Shown here: positions 45,788 to 53,908 of the stretch, piece by piece
How positions within the stretch are numbered: position 1 is the stretch's first letter
Layout: each line of letters opens with the position of its first letter
NCBI GenBank assembly: GCA_015057705.1
Contig: SVDU01000007.1
Span: forward strand, 62,001 to 126,000
Reading direction: 5' to 3'
DNA: 64,000 nt
Source: Paenibacillaceae bacterium
GTDB taxonomy: Bacteria; Bacillota; Clostridia; Lachnospirales; Lachnospiraceae
Program-made: the position numbers and the translations under genes
The notes under the pieces: model-generated
Told to the model about the DNA's origin: nothing
The model's database searches: none
Seen by the model: the letters and a program-made list of their open reading frames with translations, nothing else

Positions 45788-46636
45788 TTATTGTAATTCC
45801 AGTTTCATCTCATATTGATTTACTGTATTGTGAAAGCCAGCGGCTGTAATAAACTGAAGCATCGTTTCTGAACGGGTATCAATGTTTAGTATTTTTAATT
45901 GATCCGAGCTGGTCTGATTCATTAAATCTGCCAATATCCTGCTGCCGATGCCCTTGTTTCTCCAATTTTTATCCACAGCAATCTGAGGAATTTCCCCTGT
46001 TATCTTATCAATCATTCCGTAACCAACAATACAATTGTTTATTCGTACAGCCAAGATCTCAAAGCTCTCCCGCACCGCGTCTACAGATTGTATGGAATTT
46101 TGCCAGGAAGGCTGATAATCCCAGAACTTACTAAACAATTCCCAATCCGGATCCATAACCCGTTCTGACTGATGTAACAAATCAGTTCTGTTCATTCCCC
46201 GTTCCATCTGGCAGCACAAAAGCTCTCGTTCTACCGTAAATCCATTTTTAGTGTAAATGCTTGCGGCAGAAGTATTGGCTGTCAGAACCTCCAGGACATA
46301 TTGTTCTACTCCTGATTTACTAAAGTTCTGCCTTGCTGTCCGGAGCATATAATTGGTGATTCCCTGCTTTCTAAACTGCGGTATTACTCCGGTTCCCACA
46401 TCGTATGCAGTTGCTTTTCCATTCCACATTCTGCAGCCATTTAGAATAAATCCCACCAGGCTGTCTCCTTCAAAAGCCCCTACCGATACATAGGAATCAA
46501 ATCCTCTCCGCTTCAGCATTTTTTCAAACTGAGGAAAAGTCATATTCATTGGAACCTGGTAATCGGAAAAGGCTTTTAAAAATGACTGGTACATTTCTTC
46601 TCTTCCCATATGAATTAACGATTCATAATGCAGCAT
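45788..46636 (-). CDS. Double GNAT N-acetyltransferase
   Basis: A 282-residue protein with two GNAT-like halves. The first half (about 1-135) has GVIPQFRKQGITNYMLRTA, a motif A acetyl-CoA loop; the second half has IAVDKNWRNKGIGSRILADLM with the Q/RxxGxG/A signature. The acceptor is unknown. The start is put at ATG 46634-46636 because GGGGAG precedes it; a GTG four codons upstream is possible. Confidence 0.85.
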   Translation of the reverse strand: MLHYESLIHMGREEMYQSFLKAFSDYQVPMNMTFPQFEKMLKRRGFDSYVSVGAFEGDSLVGFILNGCRMWNGKATAYDVGTGVIPQFRKQGITNYMLRTARQNFSKSGVEQYVLEVLTANTSAASIYTKNGFTVERELLCCQMERGMNRTDLLHQSERVMDPDWELFSKFWDYQPSWQNSIQSVDAVRESFEILAVRINNCIVGYGMIDKITGEIPQIAVDKNWRNKGIGSRILADLMNQTSSDQLKILNIDTRSETMLQFITAAGFHNTVNQYEMKLELQ

Positions 46637-46669
46637 AATTATTTCCACTCCCCTCTGCTTAAAATAGAA

Positions 46670-47128
46670 TCATTCCTTTTTCTGCCTCCAACTCTGTAGC
46701 TCAATGATATTACCTTCCGGATCTCTGGCATAAACAAAGACAGCTTCCGTATCGTTAGGATAATCTGCAGTTACCAGCTCTCCCACCTGGCTTCCTCCGG
46801 CACGTATCATGAATTCCAGGGTCGTTTCCACATCATCTACCTCAAATGCAATATGGGCAAAACCAGGGCGATTTACTTCACCTATTACGGACTCTCTGAC
46901 TGCATCATAGGAAAATATCTCCAGCGTAGGGTGATCCTCTCCATATCCTGGCAACAGCAGATGTTCTCCAGTGATATGAGCATTATGTAAACCTGTCAAT
47001 CTGTCCAGCCACTGCCCTTTTAAATCCCGCTCCTCGCCGATACTTTTGCAGTGGAACACCTCTTTGTAAAAAGTAATCAGTTTATCAGGGTCTTTCGCAA
47101 TAATATTGGTATGTACGTAACGAAACAT
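46670..47128 (-). CDS. VOC family (glyoxalase/bleomycin-resistance fold) protein
   Basis: A 152-residue vicinal-oxygen-chelate protein: FRYVHTNIIAKDPDKLITFYKEVF opens the first module, PGFAHIAFEVDDVETTLEFM the second, and ARDPEGNIIELQSW ends with the metal glutamate. Such proteins are lyases, dioxygenases or drug-binding proteins; the function here is open. The start is chosen at ATG 47126-47128, ten bases after AAAGGA; an ATG three codons upstream is too close to that site. Confidence 0.82.
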   Translation of the reverse strand: MFRYVHTNIIAKDPDKLITFYKEVFHCKSIGEERDLKGQWLDRLTGLHNAHITGEHLLLPGYGEDHPTLEIFSYDAVRESVIGEVNRPGFAHIAFEVDDVETTLEFMIRAGGSQVGELVTADYPNDTEAVFVYARDPEGNIIELQSWRQKKE

Positions 47129-47176
47129 TGTCTTCATTTCCTTTCATTTCTAACATTCACAGACAAATAATCATTT

Positions 47177-47508
47177 TTATATAAATTCCAGCGTTTTCTT
47201 ACAAGTATCCATTCTGGCCCGAATTCCGATTGGCAGTATCCCATGATTTTTGCCATGTCCAAAGTCGTCACAGGACATGACCGGTATACCATTTTTCTCA
47301 CCAAAGCGAGTGAGAATATCTGTCAGATCTTCATTCTTGTTTTCAGTGTAATGTCCAAAAAGCAGATCCGTTACATGCTCAATTATCTCACTCTGCTCAA
47401 TTTGCGCTAAATGAGCACTGATTTTTGATGGCTCATTGAAAGCTTCGTAATTTTCCAGAAATAAAATATATTCTTTTTTCTTATCAAAAGAGAAATACTT
47501 ATTTTAAA
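47177..47508 (-). pseudogene. C-terminal remnant of an LD-carboxypeptidase (S66/MccF-like)
   Basis: About 110 codons without a start read FDKKKEYILFLENYEAFNEP and later VMSCDDFGHGKNHGILPIG before a TAA at 47177. The DFGHG-NHxILPIG block with its catalytic histidine is the C-terminal signature of MccF-type LD-carboxypeptidases. The N-terminal two thirds, with the catalytic serine, is missing. The break lies within five bases of the stop codon of the upstream ASCH-like gene. Confidence 0.8.
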
Positions 47509-47512
47509 AATG

Positions 47513-47980
47513 TCAAAACCTGGACTTTTCATAGTTATAAGGGATACTGCTGCCTACAAGCACGTCCTCAATTTTGTCAATAATCAGCCAGTCATCCATA
47601 TTCCCCTGATGGTCAAAGGACAGCGGTGGTCCGATCTTACAAACTTCATCAAATTCAACCAGGCACAAACATTTTTTATGCCAGCGCTCTTTCTGCTTAT
47701 CTGTCAGATTCAGCTTGTCCTGATTCTCCTCTAATATTTTTGTTATTTCCTCATCTGCCAGTTTTGCATAATTCTGAACAGACTTTACAACGGCATGTGC
47801 AGAGATTTCACCGGTACCTTTTTCCATAAAATATACAATATCATTTTCAAATACTCTGCTATGAGGAATCTTACGCCCAGCTGCCCCTCTTACCACCATT
47901 GTCTTCGTACCGGAAAATATTTTATCTAAAACACTTTCTCCTTTTTTACCCTGATTCTCACAGTAAACCAAATGTACCAT
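47513..47980 (-). CDS. ASCH/PUA-like domain protein
   Basis: A 155-residue protein resembling ASCH/EVE (PUA-like) proteins: SVLDKIFSGTKTMVVRGAAGRKIPHSRV and NDIVYFMEKGTGEISAHAVVKSVQ form the beta barrel start, and GNMDDWLIIDKI is near the end. PUA-like folds usually bind RNA or modified nucleotides, but no function is known for this one. The start has AAAGGGGGAAG upstream. The gene fuses downstream with a carboxypeptidase remnant. Confidence 0.65.
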   Translation of the reverse strand: MVHLVYCENQGKKGESVLDKIFSGTKTMVVRGAAGRKIPHSRVFENDIVYFMEKGTGEISAHAVVKSVQNYAKLADEEITKILEENQDKLNLTDKQKERWHKKCLCLVEFDEVCKIGPPLSFDHQGNMDDWLIIDKIEDVLVGSSIPYNYEKSRF

Positions 47981-48019
47981 GAAACTTCCCCCTTTATTAT
48001 TTAGCTATGCTCCAGTATC

Positions 48020-48445
48020 CTAGTGAACGGGTAATATTATCTCCATACCAGCGCCCCTGTTGTCACTTGGCCGAATACGAAACCCTTGTTTCTGATAAAA
48101 TCCTTCTTTCCCCATGGCAGAGAATAATGCCAGTGTTATATTTGTGCCTGGTAAACCCTGTTGGTTTACGTATGAAATCACTCTTTCTATCATAGATTTA
48201 CCAACCCCACTGCCCTGGTACTCCGGTAATATAACCAAATCCTGTATATAACAGATATAACATCCATCTCCTACAAGCCTGCACATTCCCACAACCTGTT
48301 CCTGGTCCCTGACAGTTAAGGTAATTAGTGAATGCTTTAATGCCATCTCAATCTGCTGCTCCGGCAATGCACTCCAGCCCACAGATGTTCTAAGCCTCTG
48401 GTAATCTTTCACGGTCAGATCATTTTCCTTCATTTCCAGTTCCAT
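48020..48445 (-). CDS. GNAT family N-acetyltransferase
   Basis: A 141-residue single-domain GNAT. LVGDGCYICYIQDLVILPEYQGSGVGKSMIERVI holds strand 4 and the acetyl-CoA loop QGSGVG. The C-terminal KEGFYQKQGFRIRPSDNRGAGMEI stretch is common in clostridial GNATs annotated near antibiotic or amine acetyltransferases. The acceptor is unknown. It starts ten bases past the preceding GNAT gene, after TAAGGAG. Confidence 0.85.
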   Translation of the reverse strand: MELEMKENDLTVKDYQRLRTSVGWSALPEQQIEMALKHSLITLTVRDQEQVVGMCRLVGDGCYICYIQDLVILPEYQGSGVGKSMIERVISYVNQQGLPGTNITLALFSAMGKEGFYQKQGFRIRPSDNRGAGMEIILPVH

Positions 48446-48454
48446 AATTACTCC

Positions 48455-48955
48455 TTACCTGAAGTCTTTTGTCATTTTATCGCATAATAATATCATGTCA
48501 TTTTCTTCCACTTCAAAAGTTTCTGATTTTTTGAAACCGTGACTTATGTAAAATTTGATTGCCCGGTCATTGGATGATAATACCTCCAGGGTGCAGCGTA
48601 TACATTTTTGACGAATCATCTCTTCTTCAATTTTCTGATAAAATAAATGGCCAACACCAATGCCGATATATTGAGGCAAAAGATAAAATGCATGCCATTG
48701 GGCATAGGTTTTTCCATTAACCAGGGCAGTTCCAAACACGGTACTGCCAATAATGTTTCCGTCATATTCTGCAATAAGACAGGTGTCCCCGTTTTGGATA
48801 CTCTCCTGCAGAATAGGTTCCCAGTGATCTGCTTTCAGCGTAGATAAAAATTCAGGATTCATTAAACCTTCATATGCGGACACGTAACTCAGCATGATTT
48901 GTTCACTGACTTTCTTTATATCAGCCAGTGTTGGGATTCGATACGTAATTACCAT
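48455..48955 (-). CDS. GNAT family N-acetyltransferase
   Basis: A 166-residue GNAT beginning MVITYRIPTLADIKKVSEQ. WHAFYLLPQYIGIGVGHLFYQKIEEEM carries the acetyl-CoA loop (IGIGVG replacing the usual Q/RGxGxG first residue), and EVLSSNDRAIKFYISHGFKKS is the typical motif B. I start it at ATG 48953-48955, five bases after GGAGG; an ATG five codons upstream is not supported. Substrate unknown. Confidence 0.85.
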   Translation of the reverse strand: MVITYRIPTLADIKKVSEQIMLSYVSAYEGLMNPEFLSTLKADHWEPILQESIQNGDTCLIAEYDGNIIGSTVFGTALVNGKTYAQWHAFYLLPQYIGIGVGHLFYQKIEEEMIRQKCIRCTLEVLSSNDRAIKFYISHGFKKSETFEVEENDMILLCDKMTKDFR

Positions 48956-48993
48956 TTCAGCCTCCAGCATAAATTATTTTATTAAGGCACCGC

Positions 48994-49686
48994 TTATTTC
49001 ACCATCTTAAAAAATTCATCCATTCCATATATATAACAGGATCGAGCCTCATTCAGCAAACTGTTATAAAAAGAAACAGCAGATGCCTTCCGCTCATTAC
49101 CTATTTCAGTCGCCCTTTTGGTATGAAATTCATCATATATTTTTTCCAGTTTATATTTATATTCGTGCAAAAAAGATGGCTCGGTATCCTTAGATCCATC
49201 TAAAATATTCCCATCACAACCTAATGTATAAAGAGGCTTAGATGCAATTCCTAAATACAATAATGTTCGGGCAATTCCAAGAGTTCCAGTTACATCTAAT
49301 TTATCAGAATCATACAGGATCTTTGCCTCCATACTTTCTGGAGAGCTGCCTCCTCTATAACTGTGAGACAAAATGCAGTCTGATACATGGCGGGCTGATT
49401 CTTCTGTCCATTTATTATCGAGTAAGAAAGTGTATGCCTTTTTGCTGCCTGCCACTTCATGCCTGATCCGGGAGTCAGCAAACTGTTCCTGTCGCCCTAT
49501 ATCATGGAGAAGGCAAGCAGTAATCAGCACATCAATATTTACATATTCTTCATATTTGGCAATATCTAAAGCTAAATAGAGTACACGATAAATATGATCC
49601 TTATCATGGGCACAATCTTTCATACAAACCAGCATAAAGTCTTCTATCTTCTTAAATTCTTCTTTATTCAATATTAACTCCTCCAT
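48994..49686 (-). CDS. HD domain phosphohydrolase-like protein
   Basis: A 230-residue protein with an HD metal-binding domain: CAHDKDHIYRVLYLA, ITACLLHDIGRQEQF (HD pair), ILSHSYRGG and KILYDSDKLDVTGTLGIAR supply the usual H...HD...D ligands. Many such proteins hydrolyse nucleotides or phosphoesters; the substrate is open. The start overlaps the stop of an rfbC remnant; a TTG five codons further in, behind GGAGGA, is an alternative start. Confidence 0.85.
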   Translation of the reverse strand: MEELILNKEEFKKIEDFMLVCMKDCAHDKDHIYRVLYLALDIAKYEEYVNIDVLITACLLHDIGRQEQFADSRIRHEVAGSKKAYTFLLDNKWTEESARHVSDCILSHSYRGGSSPESMEAKILYDSDKLDVTGTLGIARTLLYLGIASKPLYTLGCDGNILDGSKDTEPSFLHEYKYKLEKIYDEFHTKRATEIGNERKASAVSFYNSLLNEARSCYIYGMDEFFKMVK

Positions 49687-50048
49687 TATAGATTCAAATC
49701 ACTTCCAGCTAACATCGGGGCATTTCTGTCATGAGGTGCCAGTATGAGCTTGTCTATGGGATATTTAATTCCAATATCAGGATCGTTATATGCAATCTGG
49801 CGAGAAAACTGCTGATCAAAAGGTTCATCAAAACGCATTACATTCATGGTGCCATCTTCAAGAGACAAAAAGACATGGCCAAAGCCTTTTGGAATATAGA
49901 TCTGCTTTTTATTTTCAGCACTTAATTCCACTCCAACCCATTGTAAATACGTAGGAGAGCCCTTTCGTAAATCAATTGCATAATCAATACCTCTTCCTTT
50001 GATACAATACAAAAGTTTTGTCTGGGGTTTGGGATTATTCTGAAAATG
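49686..50048 (-). pseudogene. rfbC: 5'-truncated dTDP-4-dehydrorhamnose 3,5-epimerase
   Basis: The reading frame from about 50048 gives HFQNNPKPQTKLLYCIKGRG, then DLRKGSPTYLQWVGVELSA, YIPKGFGHVFLSLED and YNDPDIGIKYP, all from the middle and end of RfbC (about 120 of 180 residues). The first third, which includes residues around the catalytic His-Asp dyad, is missing. An internal ATG at 50010-50012 could still start a 108-residue product, but the cupin would be incomplete. The break is within three bases of the upstream flavoprotein gene's stop, and no other rhamnose genes are present. Confidence 0.8.
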
Positions 50049-50049
50049 G

Positions 50050-50637
50050 TCAGAAATTTAAGCCTGCCTTATACGCATTTAACAGATGTTGGGCTATTCG
50101 CTGGTTTCGTTGCTCCTCATCCCAATGGGTGGTGCCATCAAATATAATCATTTCTTTTTCAAGAGCTCTGTTTCTGATTCGATCACCCAGCATTACAATT
50201 CTCATCGCATTGGACTCACCGGTTTCTTCCAGTGATTCCAATGTTTTTCCTGCAGATACCATAAATAATACCTTTTTAAGTATTTTCATCTGCGGATTTG
50301 GATTATATGCAAATCCACTTGTCCATACACGGTCAAACCACCCTACTAATTTTGCAGGAGCCTCCGTCCAAAAAACAGGGTAAATGAATACGATTGCATC
50401 AGATTGCTGAATTTTACATTGTTCTTCCATTACGTCGTCAGCTACCGGAATTTCAGTACTATAATAGGCCTCTCTTTCATATTCATCTTCTGACATTTCC
50501 TCATTAAAATTCATCTCATACAGATCAGAAACAATAAATTTGTGATTTGCATCGTTTAGCCCCTTTAAAAACTCCTGTTTCATATCATAAGTAAAGCTTT
50601 TTTTACTTGGATGGCAATACACAACAAACACTTGCAT
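50050..50637 (-). CDS. NAD(P)H-dependent flavodoxin-fold oxidoreductase
   Basis: A 195-residue flavoprotein of the quinone reductase (NQO1/KefF-like) family. VFVVYCHPSKKSFTYDMK binds the FMN/FAD phosphate, and SDAIVFIYPVFWTEAPAKLVGWFDRVWTSGFAY is the hallmark second block. It probably transfers two electrons from NAD(P)H to quinones or nitro compounds. The gene starts 20 bp after DUF3781 with GGGGG upstream, and its stop abuts the rfbC remnant. Confidence 0.87.
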   Translation of the reverse strand: MQVFVVYCHPSKKSFTYDMKQEFLKGLNDANHKFIVSDLYEMNFNEEMSEDEYEREAYYSTEIPVADDVMEEQCKIQQSDAIVFIYPVFWTEAPAKLVGWFDRVWTSGFAYNPNPQMKILKKVLFMVSAGKTLESLEETGESNAMRIVMLGDRIRNRALEKEMIIFDGTTHWDEEQRNQRIAQHLLNAYKAGLNF

Positions 50638-50657
50638 CGTTTAAACCCCCGTTCTGG

Positions 50658-50933
50658 TTAACAGAACTTTTCCCACCGTTTTGGAGTATGATTTTTATTT
50701 CTTTTATGAGCAGTAATAATTGTAAAACTACATGCGTTAATAGTCAAAATGCAACCGTCAACAACCACATACCAGTTCTTTCCTTTTCTGTCTACACTTT
50801 CTGCATTCTGGACTTTATTTTTACACCATGAAATTAAATCCGGCGTGTCCATGTTTAAATTCTTTCTGATTCTAAGAGCACCCAATTCTGTTGTATGTAT
50901 TTTATCAAGATTTTTTATTAAATCTGTCTCCAT
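50658..50933 (-). CDS. DUF3781 domain-containing protein
   Basis: A 91-residue protein of the DUF3781 family: NLDKIHTTELGALRIRKNL, DLISWCKNKVQ, GKNWYVVVDGCILTINA and SFTIITAHK. It has no membrane segment and its function is unknown; the compact alpha/beta pattern ending in TIITAHK recalls small RNase-like or toxin-like folds but that is only an impression. The start at 50931-50933 follows GGGAG; a GTG eight codons upstream overlaps the previous gene's stop. Confidence 0.75.
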   Translation of the reverse strand: METDLIKNLDKIHTTELGALRIRKNLNMDTPDLISWCKNKVQNAESVDRKGKNWYVVVDGCILTINACSFTIITAHKRNKNHTPKRWEKFC

Positions 50934-50953
50934 TTTATGACTCCCACGTATCT

Positions 50954-51724
50954 TCACATTTTTGTTGCTTTCACTATAAAAGAAAGAGGCATTACCTTTG
51001 CACGACTGGGAGCATAGTAACTTTCAGAAAATTCATGCTCCTTTTCTAATACTTCCTTACTGGTTTCCTCGATAAGCTTTTCAATTTTAAAATTTTCCTC
51101 TGCCAATGTATTAATCCATGTAGATATCTTTCGGCTCTGAATCGTAACAGGGTTACCACGCAGTTCAAAAGAAACCCTATCATCTGAAAGATAATTGCAG
51201 CCTTCCAGATAGAATTTTTGATTCTTTGCTGTCACACAATGCATAAGAGGATGATCCCATGAAAATATCAGAGTACCTCCTCGTTTCAAACAATCGGAAA
51301 TATTATGTATTGTTTTAGGCAGATCCACAGTCCACCCCAATGCATAGATGGAATAAATAACATCAAAATAATTCTTCGGCAACGTGTCCATCTCCTCCAT
51401 AGGAGAAACGGATAAAGTCGCTTTATAGCTATTTTCAGCCAAAAATCTGTCCGCATTTTGAATCTGTTTTGCAGAAATGTCAATTCCCCACAATTCAGAT
51501 GCGCCGTTGTCACCGCACCATTTTAAGGAATGCCCGCTGCCACATCCAATATCCAGTACCTTTTTACCGCTAAGGTCTGGAAACAGTTTTAATTGTTCTT
51601 CCGTAGGTGCAAGGCAACCATATACTGGCAACGCTGTTGTACCAAACCATGTATCAGCCATGGTATCCCAGCTTTTCTGGTTTTGGAGCAGTACTTCTTT
51701 ATTGATAAATTGATCTTCCAACAC
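50954..51724 (-). CDS. Class I SAM-dependent methyltransferase
   Basis: A 256-residue methyltransferase. The SAM loop reads KKVLDIGCGSGHSLKWCGDNG (about residues 49-69), with motif II GIDISAKQI and the post-motif FDVIYSIYALGWTVD. The substrate is not predictable, as for most clostridial stand-alone methyltransferases. Translation starts at a TTG (51722-51724) with GGGGGAAG upstream. It overlaps no neighbour and follows the DsbA-like gene by 18 bp. Confidence 0.87.
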   Translation of the reverse strand: MLEDQFINKEVLLQNQKSWDTMADTWFGTTALPVYGCLAPTEEQLKLFPDLSGKKVLDIGCGSGHSLKWCGDNGASELWGIDISAKQIQNADRFLAENSYKATLSVSPMEEMDTLPKNYFDVIYSIYALGWTVDLPKTIHNISDCLKRGGTLIFSWDHPLMHCVTAKNQKFYLEGCNYLSDDRVSFELRGNPVTIQSRKISTWINTLAEENFKIEKLIEETSKEVLEKEHEFSESYYAPSRAKVMPLSFIVKATKM

Positions 51725-51742
51725 ACTTCCCCCATCGTATTA

Positions 51743-52243
51743 CTAGAATTGTTTTAATAAATGCCGGATCTGCTCCTTGGTAACCCCCACATTTTCAACT
51801 GCATCCAGTTTTAAATCTCCCTTCCTGTACGCAGGGACCGCCCATACACCGGAATGTTCAAACGCGAGTTCATTGGATTCTTTCAGTTTTTCAAGGTACG
51901 TTCCCTGTTCTAATGAAGATTTAAATTTAGCAACATCAACCAGATCACTGACATAATCGCCAAGAACATCAATGTCTTCAATATTAACATGATCTTTAAA
52001 CACAGCCTTATACATACGATCATGGTATTCTAAAATATCAACTCCATGTTCAAGTGCATAAAAATATCCCTGGATGCACAGATCACTATGGGGACCAAAC
52101 CGTTCTGGTCTTGGATGAGATTCACAAGGATGCCAGACTATGGTCTGATCCGGATACTCCGGCATAAGTTCCTTTAAATAGTTATGGGCTCTCAGGCAAT
52201 ACGGACAGATATAATCGAAAAAGATGTGTAATTCATATTTCAT
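51743..52243 (-). CDS. DsbA family thioredoxin-fold protein
   Basis: A 166-residue cytoplasmic protein with the redox motif CPYC in FFDYICPYCLRAHNYL (about residues 16-19), an inserted helical domain, and the cis-proline loop GVWAVPAYRKGD. This is the FrnE/DsbA-like group, which catalyses thiol-disulfide exchange or glutathione-type isomerisation. No signal peptide is present. It is 20 bp from the upstream GNAT gene and probably in one transcript with it. Confidence 0.87.
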   Translation of the reverse strand: MKYELHIFFDYICPYCLRAHNYLKELMPEYPDQTIVWHPCESHPRPERFGPHSDLCIQGYFYALEHGVDILEYHDRMYKAVFKDHVNIEDIDVLGDYVSDLVDVAKFKSSLEQGTYLEKLKESNELAFEHSGVWAVPAYRKGDLKLDAVENVGVTKEQIRHLLKQF

Positions 52244-52263
52244 TGTAAATCACCTCGCTAATC

Positions 52264-52713
52264 TTAATAATTAAGCAAACTAAATCGGTAGATACATTTT
52301 TCCGTTTCTCCGATTTTTCTCATATCATTATCCTCTGGTATCTCAACAATTTCTTCTAATGTACCACCGGCGTATTCACAGGTTTTCCTTGAAGCATGGT
52401 TATCGGGATTGCAGGTGATAATAAGATAATCCATCTTATGTTTTTTCGCTAACTGAAACAGTAACAAGCAGGCTTTCCCCGCATAATGGTGTCCCCTGTA
52501 CTTCTCATCTATATGATACCCGATATTGCCGCCATAATATGCATTTTTGTTATATCCAATCCGTAGATCACAACCGCCCACCTCGTCTCCATGCATATCA
52601 CAGATTGTAAAATGATAGGCTGGAAGCCATTGCTTACGGATATTGCCAGCAGTCTTTTTATGCAGCTTAAGGTAAATATCTTCACCCTTTAAAAACTCCA
52701 TGTTTATAACCAT
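52264..52713 (-). CDS. GNAT family N-acetyltransferase (RimJ/RimL-like)
   Basis: A 149-residue GNAT of the N-terminal-amine type: GGNIGYHIDEKYRGHHYAGKACLLLFQLAKKH has strand 4 and the acetyl-CoA loop (RGHHYA), and ITCNPDNHASRKTCEYAGG is the typical RimJ/RimL motif B. The substrate may be a protein N-terminus or a small amine. It follows GAGGTAAAAT. Confidence 0.85.
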   Translation of the reverse strand: MVINMEFLKGEDIYLKLHKKTAGNIRKQWLPAYHFTICDMHGDEVGGCDLRIGYNKNAYYGGNIGYHIDEKYRGHHYAGKACLLLFQLAKKHKMDYLIITCNPDNHASRKTCEYAGGTLEEIVEIPEDNDMRKIGETEKCIYRFSLLNY

Positions 52714-52749
52714 ATTTTACCTCTCTAAATATCTGTTTTTATTAATTCC

Positions 52750-53517
52750 CTATTCATTCATTTCAGCAATATAACTGTCCTCTCTTGCCGTGATCTGTAC
52801 CCATGCTGGTCGAAACCCACTTTTTATGGCGTTTCGGGCAGATTTTAAGTTTGACCATGCACAGCAATAAAATGGAACAATTCCTTTTCCCAATATTTCT
52901 AAAGCAAGTCTGCTTGTAAGACTGGAAGCTATTCCCTGTCTTCTATATTCCGGAAGTACATCTATACCGATCTGCCACATGGTATCACAATCAGCAGATG
53001 CTCCCGCAAGCCCGATCAGCTTCCCGTTATCAAATGCTCCTACAGCCAGACTATCAAGTTCTTTCCGCTTTTCGCATAATGCATTCCTCCATTCCGGCAG
53101 ATAGTATTCTGCAAAATGCTCAGGTTCCATAACCTTAGTTTCATATTGACAGGGGAGCGGATTTAATACTTCCATATCGGGTAAAAAATACTCTGCCATA
53201 AAACAGACATTCAGATTATAAGGCTTTAATCTTTCCATTAATCTATGTAGATTCGGTGTTTCAAAACAGTGCTCAATCTGATATTTTGTTATGTACCACT
53301 CCACTTCCTTTATTAAATCCTTGGATGCAGATGCAACAATATTATTCCCATAGGATGTTAAATCACATAAAAAGGGAAGTTTTAAATATTTTCTGGCCTT
53401 GGAGCTTTTTTCCGAGAGCACTACCTTACTTACATTACTTCTAAAATCCTCCATCATGCAATTACTGTCAAATGCTGATTGCTGCATGGCAATATCAATA
53501 ATTTCTTTATTATTCAT
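52750..53517 (-). CDS. GNAT family N-acetyltransferase with N-terminal extension
   Basis: A 255-residue protein whose last 110 residues are a GNAT domain (GLAGASADCDTMWQIGIDVLPEYRRQGIASSLTSRLALEIL); the first 140 residues form another alpha/beta region without recognised motifs. I use the ATG at 53515-53517, behind GAAGGGAA, because the earlier in-frame start overlaps the preceding gene. Substrate unknown. Confidence 0.82.
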   Translation of the reverse strand: MNNKEIIDIAMQQSAFDSNCMMEDFRSNVSKVVLSEKSSKARKYLKLPFLCDLTSYGNNIVASASKDLIKEVEWYITKYQIEHCFETPNLHRLMERLKPYNLNVCFMAEYFLPDMEVLNPLPCQYETKVMEPEHFAEYYLPEWRNALCEKRKELDSLAVGAFDNGKLIGLAGASADCDTMWQIGIDVLPEYRRQGIASSLTSRLALEILGKGIVPFYCCAWSNLKSARNAIKSGFRPAWVQITAREDSYIAEMNE

Positions 53518-53527
53518 AACATTCCCT

Positions 53528-53908
53528 TCAATTTTTAACCAGCCACTTTTTTGCTTTTTCCAGATCATCCATACAGATTACTAGGAAGTTTGTATGTGCA
53601 CTTCTTTTTTTTACATACCGTTTCATTTTCAAAGTTAATCCGATAAACACAACCTTACGCAGCTGCTTGTTTATGACTGAGAATTCATTTATTATCAGAT
53701 CCAGTATTTCACCATTAATATTTGATTCATTCAGAATGACAGCTATAAATGAACTGGTTGATGGTCTTTGTATTACCAATAAATCCTGCATGAATTTCTG
53801 TTTAATCAGTTCTGCCTGATCATAAAGGGCATCCAGATGTTCAAACCATATCTCCCCTCCATTAAAAAACATAGAAAATGATTTTTTCTTCAGTCCAAGT
53901 TCTTCCAT
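53528..53908 (-). CDS. Hypothetical protein, STAS-like alpha/beta
   Basis: A 126-residue protein I do not recognise. It has alternating strands and helices (LLVIQRPSTSSFIAVILNES, INKQLRKVVFIGLTLKMKRYV, TNFLVICMDDLEKAKKWLV) that recall a STAS-type or SpoIIAA-like fold. No catalytic motif or membrane segment is apparent. Its start overlaps the stop of the YjbR-GNAT gene (TAATG), so the two are translationally coupled and may work together. Confidence 0.6.
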   Translation of the reverse strand: MEELGLKKKSFSMFFNGGEIWFEHLDALYDQAELIKQKFMQDLLVIQRPSTSSFIAVILNESNINGEILDLIINEFSVINKQLRKVVFIGLTLKMKRYVKKRSAHTNFLVICMDDLEKAKKWLVKN

